Counted from the stretch's first letter, positions 33,160 through 43,153 are shown. The stretch is DNA of 48,708 nt from an uncultured Eubacterium sp. (GCA_934322085.1 CAKRGF010000019.1:1-48708); one strand, 5' to 3'. The notes: generated by a model not told the origin, from the letters alone. Made by a program: numbers and translations.

Positions 33160-35481
33160 CTACTTTTGAACAAGTGCTTCTTTCAGAACATCCGAAATCG
33201 AACCGGCAAAAACAATCTGCATACCTTCTGTGATTTCTTCCTCCAGTTCTTCAACATCCGGCTTGTTTTCCTTTGGAACTACAACCTTTTGGATGCCCGC
33301 CTGTTTTGCTGCCAGCAGTTTTTCCTTTAAGCCGCCAATTGGCAGAACGCGTCCACGAAGCGTAATCTCGCCGGTCATCGCCACTTTTGACAGTACCTTT
33401 TTCCCGGTTACCGCCGAATAAATCGCTGTCGTCATCGTCACACCGGCTGACGGACCATCTTTTGGCACCGCGCCTTCCGGTACATGGAGATGAAAATCAT
33501 GCGTTTTGAAAAATTCTTCCTCCTTCGGAAGCAGTGCACGCACCAGACTCAGCGCAATTTCTGCTGACTCTTTCATCACATCGCCAAGCTGTCCGGTAAG
33601 TTTCAAATTACCCTCACCAGGCATCGTATTCACTTCGATTTCCAGTGTATCGCCGCCAACTTCCGTCCAGGCAAGCCCGCGAACAATACCAACCTCATCT
33701 TTTCTTGCTGCCTTTTCCACGCGAAAACGCTTTTTGCCAAGAAAATCTGTAATATTTTTAGAAGTGACGCGAATTGTCTCCGTTTCGCCTTCCATGATTT
33801 TTTTTGCACATTTGCGGCAGACTTTTCCAATCTGACGCTCTAATTCACGGACACCTGCTTCCTTCGTATAGTGTGAAATAATCGCACGCAGTCCGCCATC
33901 CAGAATCTGTAAATTTTTCTTCTGCAAACCATTTTTCTCAAGCTGTTTCGGAATTAGATAATCTTTTCCGATGTGGAACCGCTCATTTTCCGTATATCCG
34001 GCGATGGAAATTAATTCCATTCGGTCAAGAAGCGGTCTTGGAATCGTTTCTGTCGTATTTGCCGTACAAATAAATAATACATCCGACAAATCAACCGGCA
34101 GTTCAATATAATGATCCACAAAATTTCGGTTTTGCTCCGGGTCAAGAATCTCTAACAAAGCCGATGCGCAATCTCCTTTGTAATCACTTCCGACTTTATC
34201 AATCTCATCCAAAAGCATCAGCGGATTTCTCACTTTCGCCTTCTTCAGTCCTTCAACAAAACGTCCCGGCAAAGCGCCCACATACGTCCGTCTGTGTCCA
34301 CGAATTTCCGCCTCATCACGAACACCGCCAAGGCAGATACGCACATACTCTTTATCAAGTGCTCTGGCAACCGAACGGGCAATCGATGTTTTACCGGTAC
34401 CCGGTGGTCCCACAAGACACAAAATCGGACTCTCACTCTTATCCGTCAGACAGCGGACAGCCAAAGATTCCAGAATACGCTCTTTGACTTTTTTAAGTCC
34501 GTAGTGGTCCTCCTCTAAAATCTGTTCCGCATGCACGATGTCATTGCGGTCAATCGATGCCTTATCCCACGGAAGTGCCAGAAGATTTTCAATGTAGGTG
34601 CGCTCCACAATATGCTCAGATGAGCTTGTTGGAATCGCATCCAGACGCTTGATTTCTTCTGCAATTTTCTGATATACCTCTTCGCTGCACGAAAGCTGTT
34701 CTAACTGTTCTTTATATTTTTCCTGATATTCCTCCGCAGATGCGCCGTCACCTAACTCATTGCGTATCACTTTCATCTGCTCACGAAGGAAATATTCTTT
34801 CTGATTTTTATCAACTTCTTCTTTGACCTTGCGGCGGTATCCTTCACGAATCCGTGATAAATTCACCTCATTCGTAAGAATCCCGGCCACCATTTCATAA
34901 CGAAGTTCCAAATCCAGACACTCTAAAATTTCCTGGCGTTTGTCAAAGCCCATATTGATATGCATCGCAATTAAATCCGTCAATTTACCTAAGTCCTTCA
35001 TGCCTTGGATTTTTTCCAAATCACTCCGGCTTGCCCGCGGATTTTCATTCAGATAAATCGTATACACATCTTTCAAATTACGGCACATTGCCTCTTTTTC
35101 AAGTGCCCCCAGACGCAGTTCTTCGTCACCCCACTCATAAGGAACAACATCTCCCTTAAGAAATGGTTTTGTCTGGTTTAAGCTCAAAAGATTTCCGCGC
35201 TCCTTTGTCGAAATCATGACGCGGAGCACGTCATCCTTTACTTTTACTTCCTGCTTTATTTTTGCAATCACACCGATTTCATATAAGTCATGAAATGACG
35301 GTGTCTCAATTGATTCATCGCGCTGAAGGGTGAGGAAAATACTTCCATCCTCTGCCATCGCTTCTTCAATTGCTCGTTTTGTAATCTCTCTGCTCACATC
35401 TAAATGAACCAACATGCCCGGCAGTACGCACACATCCCGCATGGCGAGAATCGGCATCGTCTTCATTTGCTGTTCACTCAT
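33160..35481 (-). CDS. lon: ATP-dependent protease La (LonA)
   Basis: The protein has 773 residues from the ATG at 35481 (AGGTG upstream). The longer frame from 35604 overlaps clpX and lacks a ribosome site. It degrades misfolded and regulatory proteins in the cytoplasm. An N-terminal substrate domain begins TMPILAMRDVCVLPGMLVHL, followed by a coiled-coil region, the AAA+ Walker A GPPGTGKTS, Walker B LMLLDEIDK and the protease domain. The catalytic Ser is in PKDGPSAGVTM and the Lys in LPIGGLKEKLLAAK. It follows clpX by 25 bases. Confidence 0.97.
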   Translation of the reverse strand: MSEQQMKTMPILAMRDVCVLPGMLVHLDVSREITKRAIEEAMAEDGSIFLTLQRDESIETPSFHDLYEIGVIAKIKQEVKVKDDVLRVMISTKERGNLLSLNQTKPFLKGDVVPYEWGDEELRLGALEKEAMCRNLKDVYTIYLNENPRASRSDLEKIQGMKDLGKLTDLIAMHINMGFDKRQEILECLDLELRYEMVAGILTNEVNLSRIREGYRRKVKEEVDKNQKEYFLREQMKVIRNELGDGASAEEYQEKYKEQLEQLSCSEEVYQKIAEEIKRLDAIPTSSSEHIVERTYIENLLALPWDKASIDRNDIVHAEQILEEDHYGLKKVKERILESLAVRCLTDKSESPILCLVGPPGTGKTSIARSVARALDKEYVRICLGGVRDEAEIRGHRRTYVGALPGRFVEGLKKAKVRNPLMLLDEIDKVGSDYKGDCASALLEILDPEQNRNFVDHYIELPVDLSDVLFICTANTTETIPRPLLDRMELISIAGYTENERFHIGKDYLIPKQLEKNGLQKKNLQILDGGLRAIISHYTKEAGVRELERQIGKVCRKCAKKIMEGETETIRVTSKNITDFLGKKRFRVEKAARKDEVGIVRGLAWTEVGGDTLEIEVNTMPGEGNLKLTGQLGDVMKESAEIALSLVRALLPKEEEFFKTHDFHLHVPEGAVPKDGPSAGVTMTTAIYSAVTGKKVLSKVAMTGEITLRGRVLPIGGLKEKLLAAKQAGIQKVVVPKENKPDVEELEEEITEGMQIVFAGSISDVLKEALVQK

Positions 35482-35506
35482 AAGTATCACCTGTCCTTGT
35501 TTCTTT

Positions 35507-36820
35507 TCAGGCACTTTCACTTTCCTTTTTCTCAGGTTCTTCTTGCTTTTCTTCAAGTGCCGGCACTTCTTTTCCGGCTGCCAAAAGTTTTGGCTCTCCC
35601 TCACCGGTAATTACATCTTTGGTAATGATACATTCTGTCACATCTTCTCTGGATGGCAGTTCATACATATATTCCATCATACTGGATTCAAGGATCGCAC
35701 GCAAACCTCTGGCACCCGTTTTTCTCTCATTAGAAAGGCGGGCAACTTCCGTAATCGCACCATCCTCAAAATTCAATTTCACGCCGTCCAGCGAAAGCAG
35801 TTTCTGATACTGCTTCGTAATTGCATTTTTCGGTCTTGTCAAAATTTCTTTCAACGCCTCTTCGTCCAGAAGGTCAAGTGCAACCGTCACCGGCACACGG
35901 CCGATAAACTCCGGAATCAAACCAAATTTCACAAAATCCTGTGGCAATGCCTGTTTAAACAACTCACCGACATTCTGCTCGGTCGGATCTGCTATATCCG
36001 CATTAAACCCGATAGATTTTTTATCAATACGGGAACTGATAATCTTATCCAGTCCGTCAAAAGCACCACCGCAGATAAATAAAATGTTTGTCGTATTGAT
36101 ATGGAAAAACTCCTGCTGTGGATGCTTGCGTCCACCCTGTGGTGGAACACTGGCTTCTGTTCCCTCCAAAATTTTCAAAAGTGCCTGCTGTACACCTTCA
36201 CCAGAAACATCACGGGTAATGGATACATTTTCCGCTTTTTTCGTGATTTTATCAATCTCATCGAGATAAATAATACCATGCTCGGCACGCTTAATATCAT
36301 AATCCGCTGCCTGAATAATTTTCAGAAGAATGTTCTCCACATCCTCTCCGACGTATCCTGCTTCTGTCAATGTCGTTGCATCGGCAATTGCAAACGGAAC
36401 ATTCAAAATTTTGGCAAGCGTCTGTGCCAGATATGTCTTACCGGAACCGGTCGGACCTACCATCAAAATATTACTCTTTTGCAGTTCAACGTCCATATCG
36501 GCACCGTTCATAATTCTCTTATAGTGATTGTAAACTGCTACAGAAAGTGCTTTTTTTGCATCCTCCTGTCCAACTACATATTCATCCAAAAAGGCTTTGA
36601 TTTCTTTTGGTTTTAAAAGATTGATTTCTGTTTCCTCTTCCGGCGTATCAAAATCATCTTGAAATTCTTCCGCCAGAATTTCATCACAGAGGTCAATACA
36701 TTCGTCACATATATATACTCCATTTGGTCCTGCAATCAGCTTGTGAACCTGCTTCTCTGTCTTTCCACAAAAGGAGCAGTGAACCATTGGCATATTGGTA
36801 TCGTTATTCTTTCCTGCCAT
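35507..36820 (-). CDS. clpX: ATP-dependent unfoldase ClpX
   Basis: The protein has 437 residues from the ATG at 36820, which has GGAGG 11 bases upstream; the frame extends to 36889 without a better start. It unfolds tagged proteins and feeds them to ClpP. The N-terminal four-cysteine zinc domain reads HCSFCGK and YICDECIDLCDE. The AAA+ Walker A is GPTGSGKTYLA, Walker B is IIYLDEIDK, and the pore loop is GYVGED. The C-terminus is acidic and rich in Glu/Lys. A GC-rich hairpin separates it from clpP. Confidence 0.97.
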   Translation of the reverse strand: MAGKNNDTNMPMVHCSFCGKTEKQVHKLIAGPNGVYICDECIDLCDEILAEEFQDDFDTPEEETEINLLKPKEIKAFLDEYVVGQEDAKKALSVAVYNHYKRIMNGADMDVELQKSNILMVGPTGSGKTYLAQTLAKILNVPFAIADATTLTEAGYVGEDVENILLKIIQAADYDIKRAEHGIIYLDEIDKITKKAENVSITRDVSGEGVQQALLKILEGTEASVPPQGGRKHPQQEFFHINTTNILFICGGAFDGLDKIISSRIDKKSIGFNADIADPTEQNVGELFKQALPQDFVKFGLIPEFIGRVPVTVALDLLDEEALKEILTRPKNAITKQYQKLLSLDGVKLNFEDGAITEVARLSNERKTGARGLRAILESSMMEYMYELPSREDVTECIITKDVITGEGEPKLLAAGKEVPALEEKQEEPEKKESESA

Positions 36821-36855
36821 CGTTTTACGAGCCTCCATCCATCTAAAATATGGCA

Positions 36856-36886
36856 AAATGGCGCCGGCGTTTCGGCGGCACCATTT
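36856..36886 (-). terminator. Hairpin between clpP and clpX
   Basis: On the minus strand, AAATGGTGCCG and CGGCGCCATTT pair over 11 positions (one G-U) around a 9-base loop, 7 bases past the clpP stop. The following TGCCATATTTTAG is a poor U-tract, so it more likely gives partial termination or protects the clpP 3' end than ends transcription fully. Confidence 0.5.
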
Positions 36887-36893
36887 CACTTGT

Positions 36894-37499
36894 TTATTCT
36901 TTTTCTTTTGCTGCGTTACGGCTTTCTACAATTTCATCAATCAAGCCATATGCTTTTGCTTCTTCTGCGCTCATGAAATTATCACGCTCTGTATCTTCTG
37001 CAATCTTCTCTACTGACTGTCCGGTATTTGCTGCTAAAATCTCGTTTAACTTTTTCTTCGTCTTTAAGATATTTTCAGCAACAATCTGAATTTCAGTTGC
37101 CTGTCCTTTTGCCCCACCGGAAGGCTGGTGAATCATCACCTCTGCATTCGGAAGAGCTAAACGTTTGCCCTTGGCACCACTGGATAACAAAAATGCTCCC
37201 ATACTGGCTGCCATACCGATACAGATTGTAGATACATCACATTTGATATAATTCATTGTATCGTAAATTGCCATGCCGGCTGTTACGGAACCACCCGGAC
37301 TGTTGATATACAGCTGAATGTCCTTGTTCGGATCTTCCGATTCCAAAAACAAAAGCTGTGCAACAACCAAACTTGCGGTCTGATCATTTACCTCGTCTGC
37401 GAGGAAAATAATTCTTTCTTTTAAAAGGCGTGAATAAATGTCATAAGAACGTTCACCGCCACGACTTGTCTGTTCAATCACGTAAGGTACTAATGCCAT
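36894..37499 (-). CDS. clpP: ClpP protease subunit
   Basis: The protein has 201 residues, full length. It is the serine protease barrel used by ClpX and other Clp ATPases. The catalytic triad is S99 (GMAASMGAFLL), H124 (VMIHQPSGG) and D173 (ERDNFMS). GGAGGT precedes the ATG. It sits between tig and clpX, the usual order in Clostridia. It encodes the standard paralogue and shows no unusual insert. Confidence 0.98.
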   Translation of the reverse strand: MALVPYVIEQTSRGGERSYDIYSRLLKERIIFLADEVNDQTASLVVAQLLFLESEDPNKDIQLYINSPGGSVTAGMAIYDTMNYIKCDVSTICIGMAASMGAFLLSSGAKGKRLALPNAEVMIHQPSGGAKGQATEIQIVAENILKTKKKLNEILAANTGQSVEKIAEDTERDNFMSAEEAKAYGLIDEIVESRNAAKEKE

Positions 37500-37529
37500 T
37501 GCGAGATACCTCCATTCTTTTTGAATTGA

Positions 37530-38846
37530 TTATTTCTCTTCTTTGTCTTCTTCTGCAGGCTCTACTTCTACTGCATTTTTCACAACAAAGTCAACTGCCT
37601 TCTGAACAGCAAGATCTTTACCAATCTGCTCTTTTTCAGCATCACCAATCATTTCTTTAATCTTGTCCACTTCCATCTGATACATGTTTGCCATGTTCTC
37701 GATTTCTTTGTCAATGTCTTTTGCTGTTGCTTTGATTTTCTCAGCGTCAACAATTGCTTCAAGAGCAAGACGAGTACGGATTCTCTTCTCAGCTTCCGGT
37801 TTCATCTGTCCCATCAATGCATCTACTGTCATGCCAGTCATCTGCATGTACTGGTCAAAGGAAAGACCCTGACTTGACAATCTTCCGGCAAACTCCTGAA
37901 TCATCTGCTGTGTCTGCTCATCAACCATTGGTTCAGGCAGTTCTACTGTAATATTTTCTACTACTTTTTCTACTACTTCGTTTTCTTTTTCTCTCTTTGC
38001 TTCTTCTTTTCTGCGCTCTGTCAAGTTTTTCTTAACACTTGCTTTATACTCTTTGAGTGTCTCAAATTCAGAAACTTCGCTGGCAAATTCATCATCCAGT
38101 TTTGGAAGTTCTTTCTTCTTAATCTCTTTTACTGTAACTTTGAAAAGTGCTGGTTTACCTTTCAAAGAAGCTTCATAATACTCTTCTGGGAATGTTACAT
38201 TAACATCAACTTCTTCGCCAGCTTTTTTACCAACCAGCTGGTCTTCGAATGTATCAATGAATGTGTGGCTTCCGATTACCAGAGAATAATCCTCGCCTTT
38301 GCCGCCCTGGAATGGCTCGCCATCAACAAAACCTTCAAAGTCAATTACGGCTGTATCATCTTTTTTGATACCGCGGTTCTCAACAGTAATCATACGGCTG
38401 TTCTGCTCACGTACTTTGTCGATTTCTGCATTAACATCAGCTGCCATAACTTTTACTGTTTTCTTCTCTACTTCGATTCCTTTGTAGTCGCCAAGTGTAA
38501 CTTCTGGTTTAACAGCTACTGTTGCTGTAAATACGAAATCTTTACCTTTTTCGATTTCTACGACATCAATTTCCGGACGAGATACGATTTCCAAACCGCT
38601 CTCTTTTGCTGCTTCTTCGTAAGCATCCGGAATTGCAAAATTTGCTGCATCTTCATAGAATACTTCCGGTCCGTAAAGTTTCTCTACCATTTTACGAGGT
38701 GCTTTACCTTTACGGAAGCCCTGAATGCTGATGTTTTTCTTGTTTTTGTTATAAGATTTTACCATTGCCTCTTCGAATGCGTCTGCATCTACGGTAATGG
38801 TGATTTTTGCCATGCTCTTTTCTAAATTTTCTACTGTGTAACTCAT
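37530..38846 (-). CDS. tig: Trigger factor (ribosome-bound chaperone, peptidyl-prolyl isomerase)
   Basis: The protein has 438 residues from the ATG at 38846, which has GGAGG 8 bases upstream. The N-terminal ribosome-binding domain carries the family motif GFRKGKAPRKMVEKLYG (near residue 45). An FKBP-type isomerase domain follows at about 150-245 (DTAVIDFEGFVDGEPFQGGK), then the helical chaperone arms. It heads the tig-clpP-clpX-lon cluster and lies 25 bases after the GH8 gene, so read-through between them is possible. Confidence 0.97.
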   Translation of the reverse strand: MSYTVENLEKSMAKITITVDADAFEEAMVKSYNKNKKNISIQGFRKGKAPRKMVEKLYGPEVFYEDAANFAIPDAYEEAAKESGLEIVSRPEIDVVEIEKGKDFVFTATVAVKPEVTLGDYKGIEVEKKTVKVMAADVNAEIDKVREQNSRMITVENRGIKKDDTAVIDFEGFVDGEPFQGGKGEDYSLVIGSHTFIDTFEDQLVGKKAGEEVDVNVTFPEEYYEASLKGKPALFKVTVKEIKKKELPKLDDEFASEVSEFETLKEYKASVKKNLTERRKEEAKREKENEVVEKVVENITVELPEPMVDEQTQQMIQEFAGRLSSQGLSFDQYMQMTGMTVDALMGQMKPEAEKRIRTRLALEAIVDAEKIKATAKDIDKEIENMANMYQMEVDKIKEMIGDAEKEQIGKDLAVQKAVDFVVKNAVEVEPAEEDKEEK

Positions 38847-38871
38847 TTTGTTTTCCTCCAATTTTCTTTCC

Positions 38872-40014
38872 TTAATAGATTCGATAATTTCCACTTAATG
38901 CTAACAACGCAAACAAATACAGACAATTATCATAATATCTTCTCTCACCTTTACGAAGCGGTGTATTCCAGAAACGCTCTACACATTCTTTCGCATAAGG
39001 TCCGTTTGCAGCCAGAGACGCCTGTGCATTCGTAGCAATCATAGCTACCGGATGCAGTGCCGGTTGTTCAATCACCGTACCGTCAATCTCGTATATTTTA
39101 AATTCTTCATCTTTGTGCGTTTCACAGAAGAATTTCTGCACTTTGTTATTATTCTCAACGTTCCACTCATCTGCTGCAAACCACTCGTAATCAAGACCAA
39201 TGTTTGCAATAACACGGTAGGAATCGCTATAATACCAGTCGTGGCGTCCACCGAAAATGTCCTGCTCTTTCTCGTATGGTGTTCCATCATAATAAGCATA
39301 TTCAGCAGCCAGTCCGGTGTCTTTATGACACGCTTTTTTCAAATACTCACGGCTTGCCTTTGCTGCTTTTTTCCAGAATGGACGGTCTTCTTCGTTGGCC
39401 CACATACTGAATAACTCATAAAAATGAGCACAATGATAGGATGGATCACTGAACTTACGGCTCGGAATGAATCGAATCAAATAATTCTCTGGCTCCATAA
39501 TCGGGTCTCCCGGCTCTTTCTCACCGTTGTGGATACAAGCACTTAAAATGTTTCTTGCTTCCTGTGAGTAGTTGAAAATGCCTTCGCCGTCCCCCCAGCG
39601 GTGGGAAGCAAAGAACAATGCCATTGCAAAAAATTCTTCTCCATCCGGCGCCGGTCCTAAATCATTCTTTTCACCGGTTGTCTTGCAGGACCATGCAAAA
39701 TATCCTTTATTATAACCATCTTCCATGTACATATAAGTTCTAGCCCATTTCCACACACGGTCAAACTCATTTTTCATATCCATCTGTACACACATCATCA
39801 TGGCATATGACATACCCTCTGTACGGGCATCGAAATTACCGGTATCTTCAAAATATCCCATATCATCGCCAGCTTCAAAATAAAATTTCTCATCATCCGG
39901 ACCATAAAATACGGTATGGAATGCATCTTTGAGTTTTTGATCAATTTCTTCCTGTGAATGCCCCAGTTCCGCAAATACATTGCGGTACTGTCCTGTGTAA
40001 AACGCACCTTTCAT
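38872..40014 (-). CDS. Reducing-end xylose-releasing exo-oligoxylanase (GH8)
   Basis: The protein has 380 residues without a signal peptide, so it is cytoplasmic. The family removes xylose from the reducing end of xylo-oligosaccharides taken up by the cell. The general-acid Glu is E66 in FDARTEGMSYAMM (E70 in the Bacillus halodurans enzyme). The basic Asp should be in GRHDWYYSDSYRV (D259 or D264). GPAPDGEEFFAMAL and FIPSRKFSDPSYHCAHFYEL are further family blocks. AAAGGAG precedes the ATG. A xylan-based diet is the likely setting; the extracellular esterase at 9.8-12 kb fits the same diet. Confidence 0.9.
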   Translation of the reverse strand: MKGAFYTGQYRNVFAELGHSQEEIDQKLKDAFHTVFYGPDDEKFYFEAGDDMGYFEDTGNFDARTEGMSYAMMMCVQMDMKNEFDRVWKWARTYMYMEDGYNKGYFAWSCKTTGEKNDLGPAPDGEEFFAMALFFASHRWGDGEGIFNYSQEARNILSACIHNGEKEPGDPIMEPENYLIRFIPSRKFSDPSYHCAHFYELFSMWANEEDRPFWKKAAKASREYLKKACHKDTGLAAEYAYYDGTPYEKEQDIFGGRHDWYYSDSYRVIANIGLDYEWFAADEWNVENNNKVQKFFCETHKDEEFKIYEIDGTVIEQPALHPVAMIATNAQASLAANGPYAKECVERFWNTPLRKGERRYYDNCLYLFALLALSGNYRIY

Positions 40015-40046
40015 TCGTTACTCTCCTTTATTCCTGTTTCTTTCTA

Positions 40047-41393
40047 TTAGTCTAGTACATGACCTTTTTCTTGTAAAACCTTGACAATCTTATCTACATT
40101 CTCTTTGCACATCTCATCGGTTTCGGCTTCTACCATAACACGAATCAATGGCTCCGTACCGCTTTCGCGAAGCAAAAGCCGTCCGGCGTCTCCAAGACTT
40201 TCCGTAACTTCTTTCGCTGCCTTCTGCACATCTTCATCTTCCCTTGCGGCCGCTTTATCCTTTACTTTCACATTTTCCAAAAGCTGCGGATAAATTACCA
40301 AATCATTTGTCAGCATCGACATCGGCTTTCCATAATGAAGCCACGCTTCCATAATCATAAGAGATGTCAAAATACCATCTCCGGTCACTGCGTGTTCCTT
40401 GAAAATAATGTGACCAGACTGCTCACCGCCAATCACATATCCGTTTGCCATCATGTTCTCGCAGACATATTTATCACCAACCGCCGTCTGCTCATAATGA
40501 ATCCCAAGTTCATCAAATGCCTTATACAATCCCATGTTCGACATAACGGTCGTAACTACGGTATCGTCCTTTAACTTGCCCTGCTCTTTCAGGTATTTGC
40601 CACAAAGATACAAAATATGATCGCCATCAATCACCTTGCCATCGTCATCCACAGCAAGACAGCGGTCCGCATCGCCATCATAAGCAAATCCAATATCTGC
40701 ACCAGTATCATAAACCAATGCCTGAAGAACTTCAATATGAGTGGAACCACATTCACGGTTAATATTCGTACCATTTGGCTCATCATGGCGGGCAATCACC
40801 TGCGCCCCCATTGCTTCAAAAATTTCTTTTGCTATCATAGAAGCCGAACCATTTGCCAAATCCAAGGCAACCGTCTTTCCGTCAAATGGTTCTTTCACCA
40901 AATCTTTCAAATATTCGATATACTCATTTCTTCCCTTTGTATAATCAAAGCAGCGGCCAATCATTTCCCGTTTTTGCATTGGAATTTCTTCGCCTTCGCC
41001 ATCGATATACTTCTCAATCTGTTCTTCAATCTCCGGCTCTAACTTATGCCCTTTGCCATTGATTACTTTAATACCATTATCAAAATATGGATTGTGGCTC
41101 GCTGAAATCATAATACCACAATCAAAATTCTCTTTTCGCACCAGATATGACACACTCGGCGTCGTAGTTACATGCAATTCATATACATCAGCACCGCTTG
41201 CTGTCAATCCACTTGCCAGTGCAGTTTCAAACATATAGCCGGATAATCTGGTATCTTTACCAATTACCACACGTACCTTATGGTCTTCTTTTTGAAAATA
41301 ATTTCCCAAAAAACGGCCAACTTTGTATGCATGTTCCACAGTCAAAGTCACATTGGCTTCTCCGCGAAATCCATCCGTTCCAAAGTACTTCAT
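40047..41393 (-). CDS. glmM: Phosphoglucosamine mutase
   Basis: The protein has 448 residues from the ATG at 41393 (GGAG 7 bases upstream); the longer frame to 41426 lacks a site. It converts glucosamine-6-phosphate to glucosamine-1-phosphate for cell-wall synthesis. Diagnostic parts are MKYFGTDGFRGEANV at the start, the phosphoserine loop ISASHNP with S99, the metal loop DGDADRC, GEQSGHII for sugar binding, and RESGTEPLIRVMVE at the phosphate site. Confidence 0.97.
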   Translation of the reverse strand: MKYFGTDGFRGEANVTLTVEHAYKVGRFLGNYFQKEDHKVRVVIGKDTRLSGYMFETALASGLTASGADVYELHVTTTPSVSYLVRKENFDCGIMISASHNPYFDNGIKVINGKGHKLEPEIEEQIEKYIDGEGEEIPMQKREMIGRCFDYTKGRNEYIEYLKDLVKEPFDGKTVALDLANGSASMIAKEIFEAMGAQVIARHDEPNGTNINRECGSTHIEVLQALVYDTGADIGFAYDGDADRCLAVDDDGKVIDGDHILYLCGKYLKEQGKLKDDTVVTTVMSNMGLYKAFDELGIHYEQTAVGDKYVCENMMANGYVIGGEQSGHIIFKEHAVTGDGILTSLMIMEAWLHYGKPMSMLTNDLVIYPQLLENVKVKDKAAAREDEDVQKAAKEVTESLGDAGRLLLRESGTEPLIRVMVEAETDEMCKENVDKIVKVLQEKGHVLD

Positions 41394-41467
41394 GTCAAAC
41401 TCCAATCTGCCTTTATGGCACAACAATTAAAATGGGTATAGTTCACCCAAAATCTCATATGTACTAC

Positions 41468-41496
41468 ATTATACACAAAGGAGGTTAAAAAAGCAA
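41468..41496 (-). promoter_or_regulatory. glmM promoter
   Basis: On the minus strand, -35 TTGCTT (41491-41496) and -10 TATAAT (41468-41473) are 17 bases apart. The T-rich -35 region directly follows the end of recX and could also help end that transcript. Confidence 0.75.
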
Positions 41497-41530
41497 CCAA
41501 AACTTACCTAAGTGCTTTGCACCCGTCATT

Positions 41531-42037
41531 TTAGCTGCTTTCTCTTGCTTTTACCTCTCTTATTACCCGTGAAATAACAGGAAGTGAAAAACCCTTCCGT
41601 GCCAGATATGCGGTAATCTTATTCAATTGTGAATACTCCATATCAGACAATCGCTGCCCTTTTGTCTTTTTTTGAATCAACATCTCAATGGCGGCAGCTT
41701 CATCATCCGTTTCGTATTCTTCCATCACCATCGACAGCACTTCCGGCGGAACTCCTTTGTTTTTTAATTTAAACAAAATCTCCTTCCGGCTTCTTTTTCC
41801 TTTATGAAAGGCAATATAATTATCCGCATAGCGCCTGTCATCGAGATATCCAAATCCAGACACATACTGCACCGCCGTTTCCGATGCCGTTTCCGAAAAG
41901 CCAGCGCGGTACAGGCGGTCTCTTAATTCCTTTTCCGTTCTGTCCTGCTGCAAAAGCAGGCGCATCGCCTTCTCTTTGGCTTTTCGGATTTCTTCCGGTT
42001 CTTGTATCTCCTTTTCCATCGACTCGTTCTGATTCAT
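41531..42037 (-). CDS. recX: Regulatory protein RecX
   Basis: The protein has 168 residues. RecX binds RecA filaments and limits their activity. The tandem three-helix repeats are visible, with the family motifs AMRLLLQQDRTEKELRDRLY, YVSGFGYLDDRRYADNYIAF and GVPPEVLSMVMEEY. The ATG lies three bases after the recA stop and the ribosome site (AAGGATGAG) is in the recA end, so the two are translationally coupled and share SOS control. Confidence 0.93.
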   Translation of the reverse strand: MNQNESMEKEIQEPEEIRKAKEKAMRLLLQQDRTEKELRDRLYRAGFSETASETAVQYVSGFGYLDDRRYADNYIAFHKGKRSRKEILFKLKNKGVPPEVLSMVMEEYETDDEAAAIEMLIQKKTKGQRLSDMEYSQLNKITAYLARKGFSLPVISRVIREVKARESS

Positions 42038-42040
42038 TGA

Positions 42041-43108
42041 TTACTCATCCTTTTTTGCAGTTTTCTTTGCCGGTGTTTTTTTCTCTTCTTCTGCTGCTTC
42101 TTCTTCTGCAGATGCATTCGGCAGACACTTCGCACGTACCGCCGTATCTACTTCCGCAAAGACTTCTGGATGCTCTGTCAGATATTTCTTCGCATTCTCA
42201 CGTCCCTGACCAATCTTCTCTCCATGATAAGAATACCAGGCACCACTTTTAATAATGATGTCATTCTTCGCTGCCAGGTCAAGTAAGTCTCCCTCACGCG
42301 AAATTCCCTTTCCGAACATAATGTCAAACTCTGCTTCCTGAAATGGCGGTGCCACTTTGTTCTTTACTACTTTTACACGAACACGGTTTCCAATCTTTTC
42401 ACCGCCCTGAGACAAAGTCTCAATTCTTCTTACATCCAAACGAACAGAGGCATAAAACTTCAGTGCACGTCCACCCGTCGTCGTCTCAGGATTTCCAAAC
42501 ATAACACCAATCTTTTCACGCAGCTGGTTGATAAAGATAACCGTACAATTTGATTTATTAATTACACTTGTCAGTTTACGAAGTGCCTGACTCATCAAAC
42601 GGGCCTGCAGTCCCACATGAGAGTCTCCCATGTCACCATCAATCTCAGCCTTTGGTACTAACGCAGCCACCGAGTCCACAATCACAATATCCACTGCTCC
42701 AGAACGTACCATCGTCTCTGTAATTTCCATCGCCTGTTCTCCACTGTCCGGCTGGGATATATAAAGTTCATCAATATTTACTCCAATGTTCTTTGCATAA
42801 ATCGGGTCAAGTGCGTGCTCCGCATCAATAAACCCTGCGATACCACCCTGTTTCTGCACTTCTGCTACCATATGAAGCGCAACCGTCGTCTTACCACTGG
42901 ATTCCGGTCCGTAAATCTCTATGATACGTCCTTTCGGAATTCCGCCAACTCCCAGTGCCAAATCTAAGCTTAAAGAACCGGTCGGTACTGACTCTACCTG
43001 CAAATGTCTGGTATCTCCCAGTTTCATAATCGAACCCTGTCCATAATTTTTCTCAATCTGTGCAATCGCTGCCTCCAGCGCTTTTACCTTATTTGGATCT
43101 TTTTCCAT
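42041..43108 (-). CDS. recA: Recombinase RecA
   Basis: The protein has 355 residues. It catalyses strand exchange and stimulates LexA self-cleavage. Walker A is GPESSGKTT, loop 1 includes MGDSHVGLQARLMSQALRKL, and TVIFINQLREKIGVMFGNPE with TTGGRALKFYASVRLDVRRI is intact. I prefer the ATG at 43108 (MEKDPNKVKALEAA) because GGAGG is 8 bases away; the ATG at 43114 is only 2 bases from it. The C-terminal tail is alternately acidic and lysine-rich, as is normal. Confidence 0.98.
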   Translation of the reverse strand: MEKDPNKVKALEAAIAQIEKNYGQGSIMKLGDTRHLQVESVPTGSLSLDLALGVGGIPKGRIIEIYGPESSGKTTVALHMVAEVQKQGGIAGFIDAEHALDPIYAKNIGVNIDELYISQPDSGEQAMEITETMVRSGAVDIVIVDSVAALVPKAEIDGDMGDSHVGLQARLMSQALRKLTSVINKSNCTVIFINQLREKIGVMFGNPETTTGGRALKFYASVRLDVRRIETLSQGGEKIGNRVRVKVVKNKVAPPFQEAEFDIMFGKGISREGDLLDLAAKNDIIIKSGAWYSYHGEKIGQGRENAKKYLTEHPEVFAEVDTAVRAKCLPNASAEEEAAEEEKKTPAKKTAKKDE

Positions 43109-43129
43109 GTTCATACCCTCCTGATTATC

Positions 43130-43143
43130 CGAACGGATGTTCT
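43130..43143. promoter_or_regulatory. LexA (SOS) box at recA
   Basis: The plus strand reads CGAACGGATGTTCT, matching CGAACRNRYGTTYC at 13 of 14 positions. It sits just downstream of the recA -10 element, where bound LexA would block transcription. Confidence 0.85.
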
Positions 43144-43153
43144 GTATGTACTT

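Noticed and set aside
35414..36082. A 222-codon plus-strand frame over clpX and lon
   Set aside because: It lies fully opposite two confidently identified genes, with no start signals.
38265..38825. A 186-codon plus-strand frame over tig
   Set aside because: It is antisense to trigger factor; composition (Phe, Cys and Tyr-rich) is typical of a reversed lysine/glutamate-rich gene.
41500..41530. Possible terminator after recX (GTGC-AAA-GCAC)
   Set aside because: The stem has only four pairs and the T run is some distance away, within the glmM promoter.
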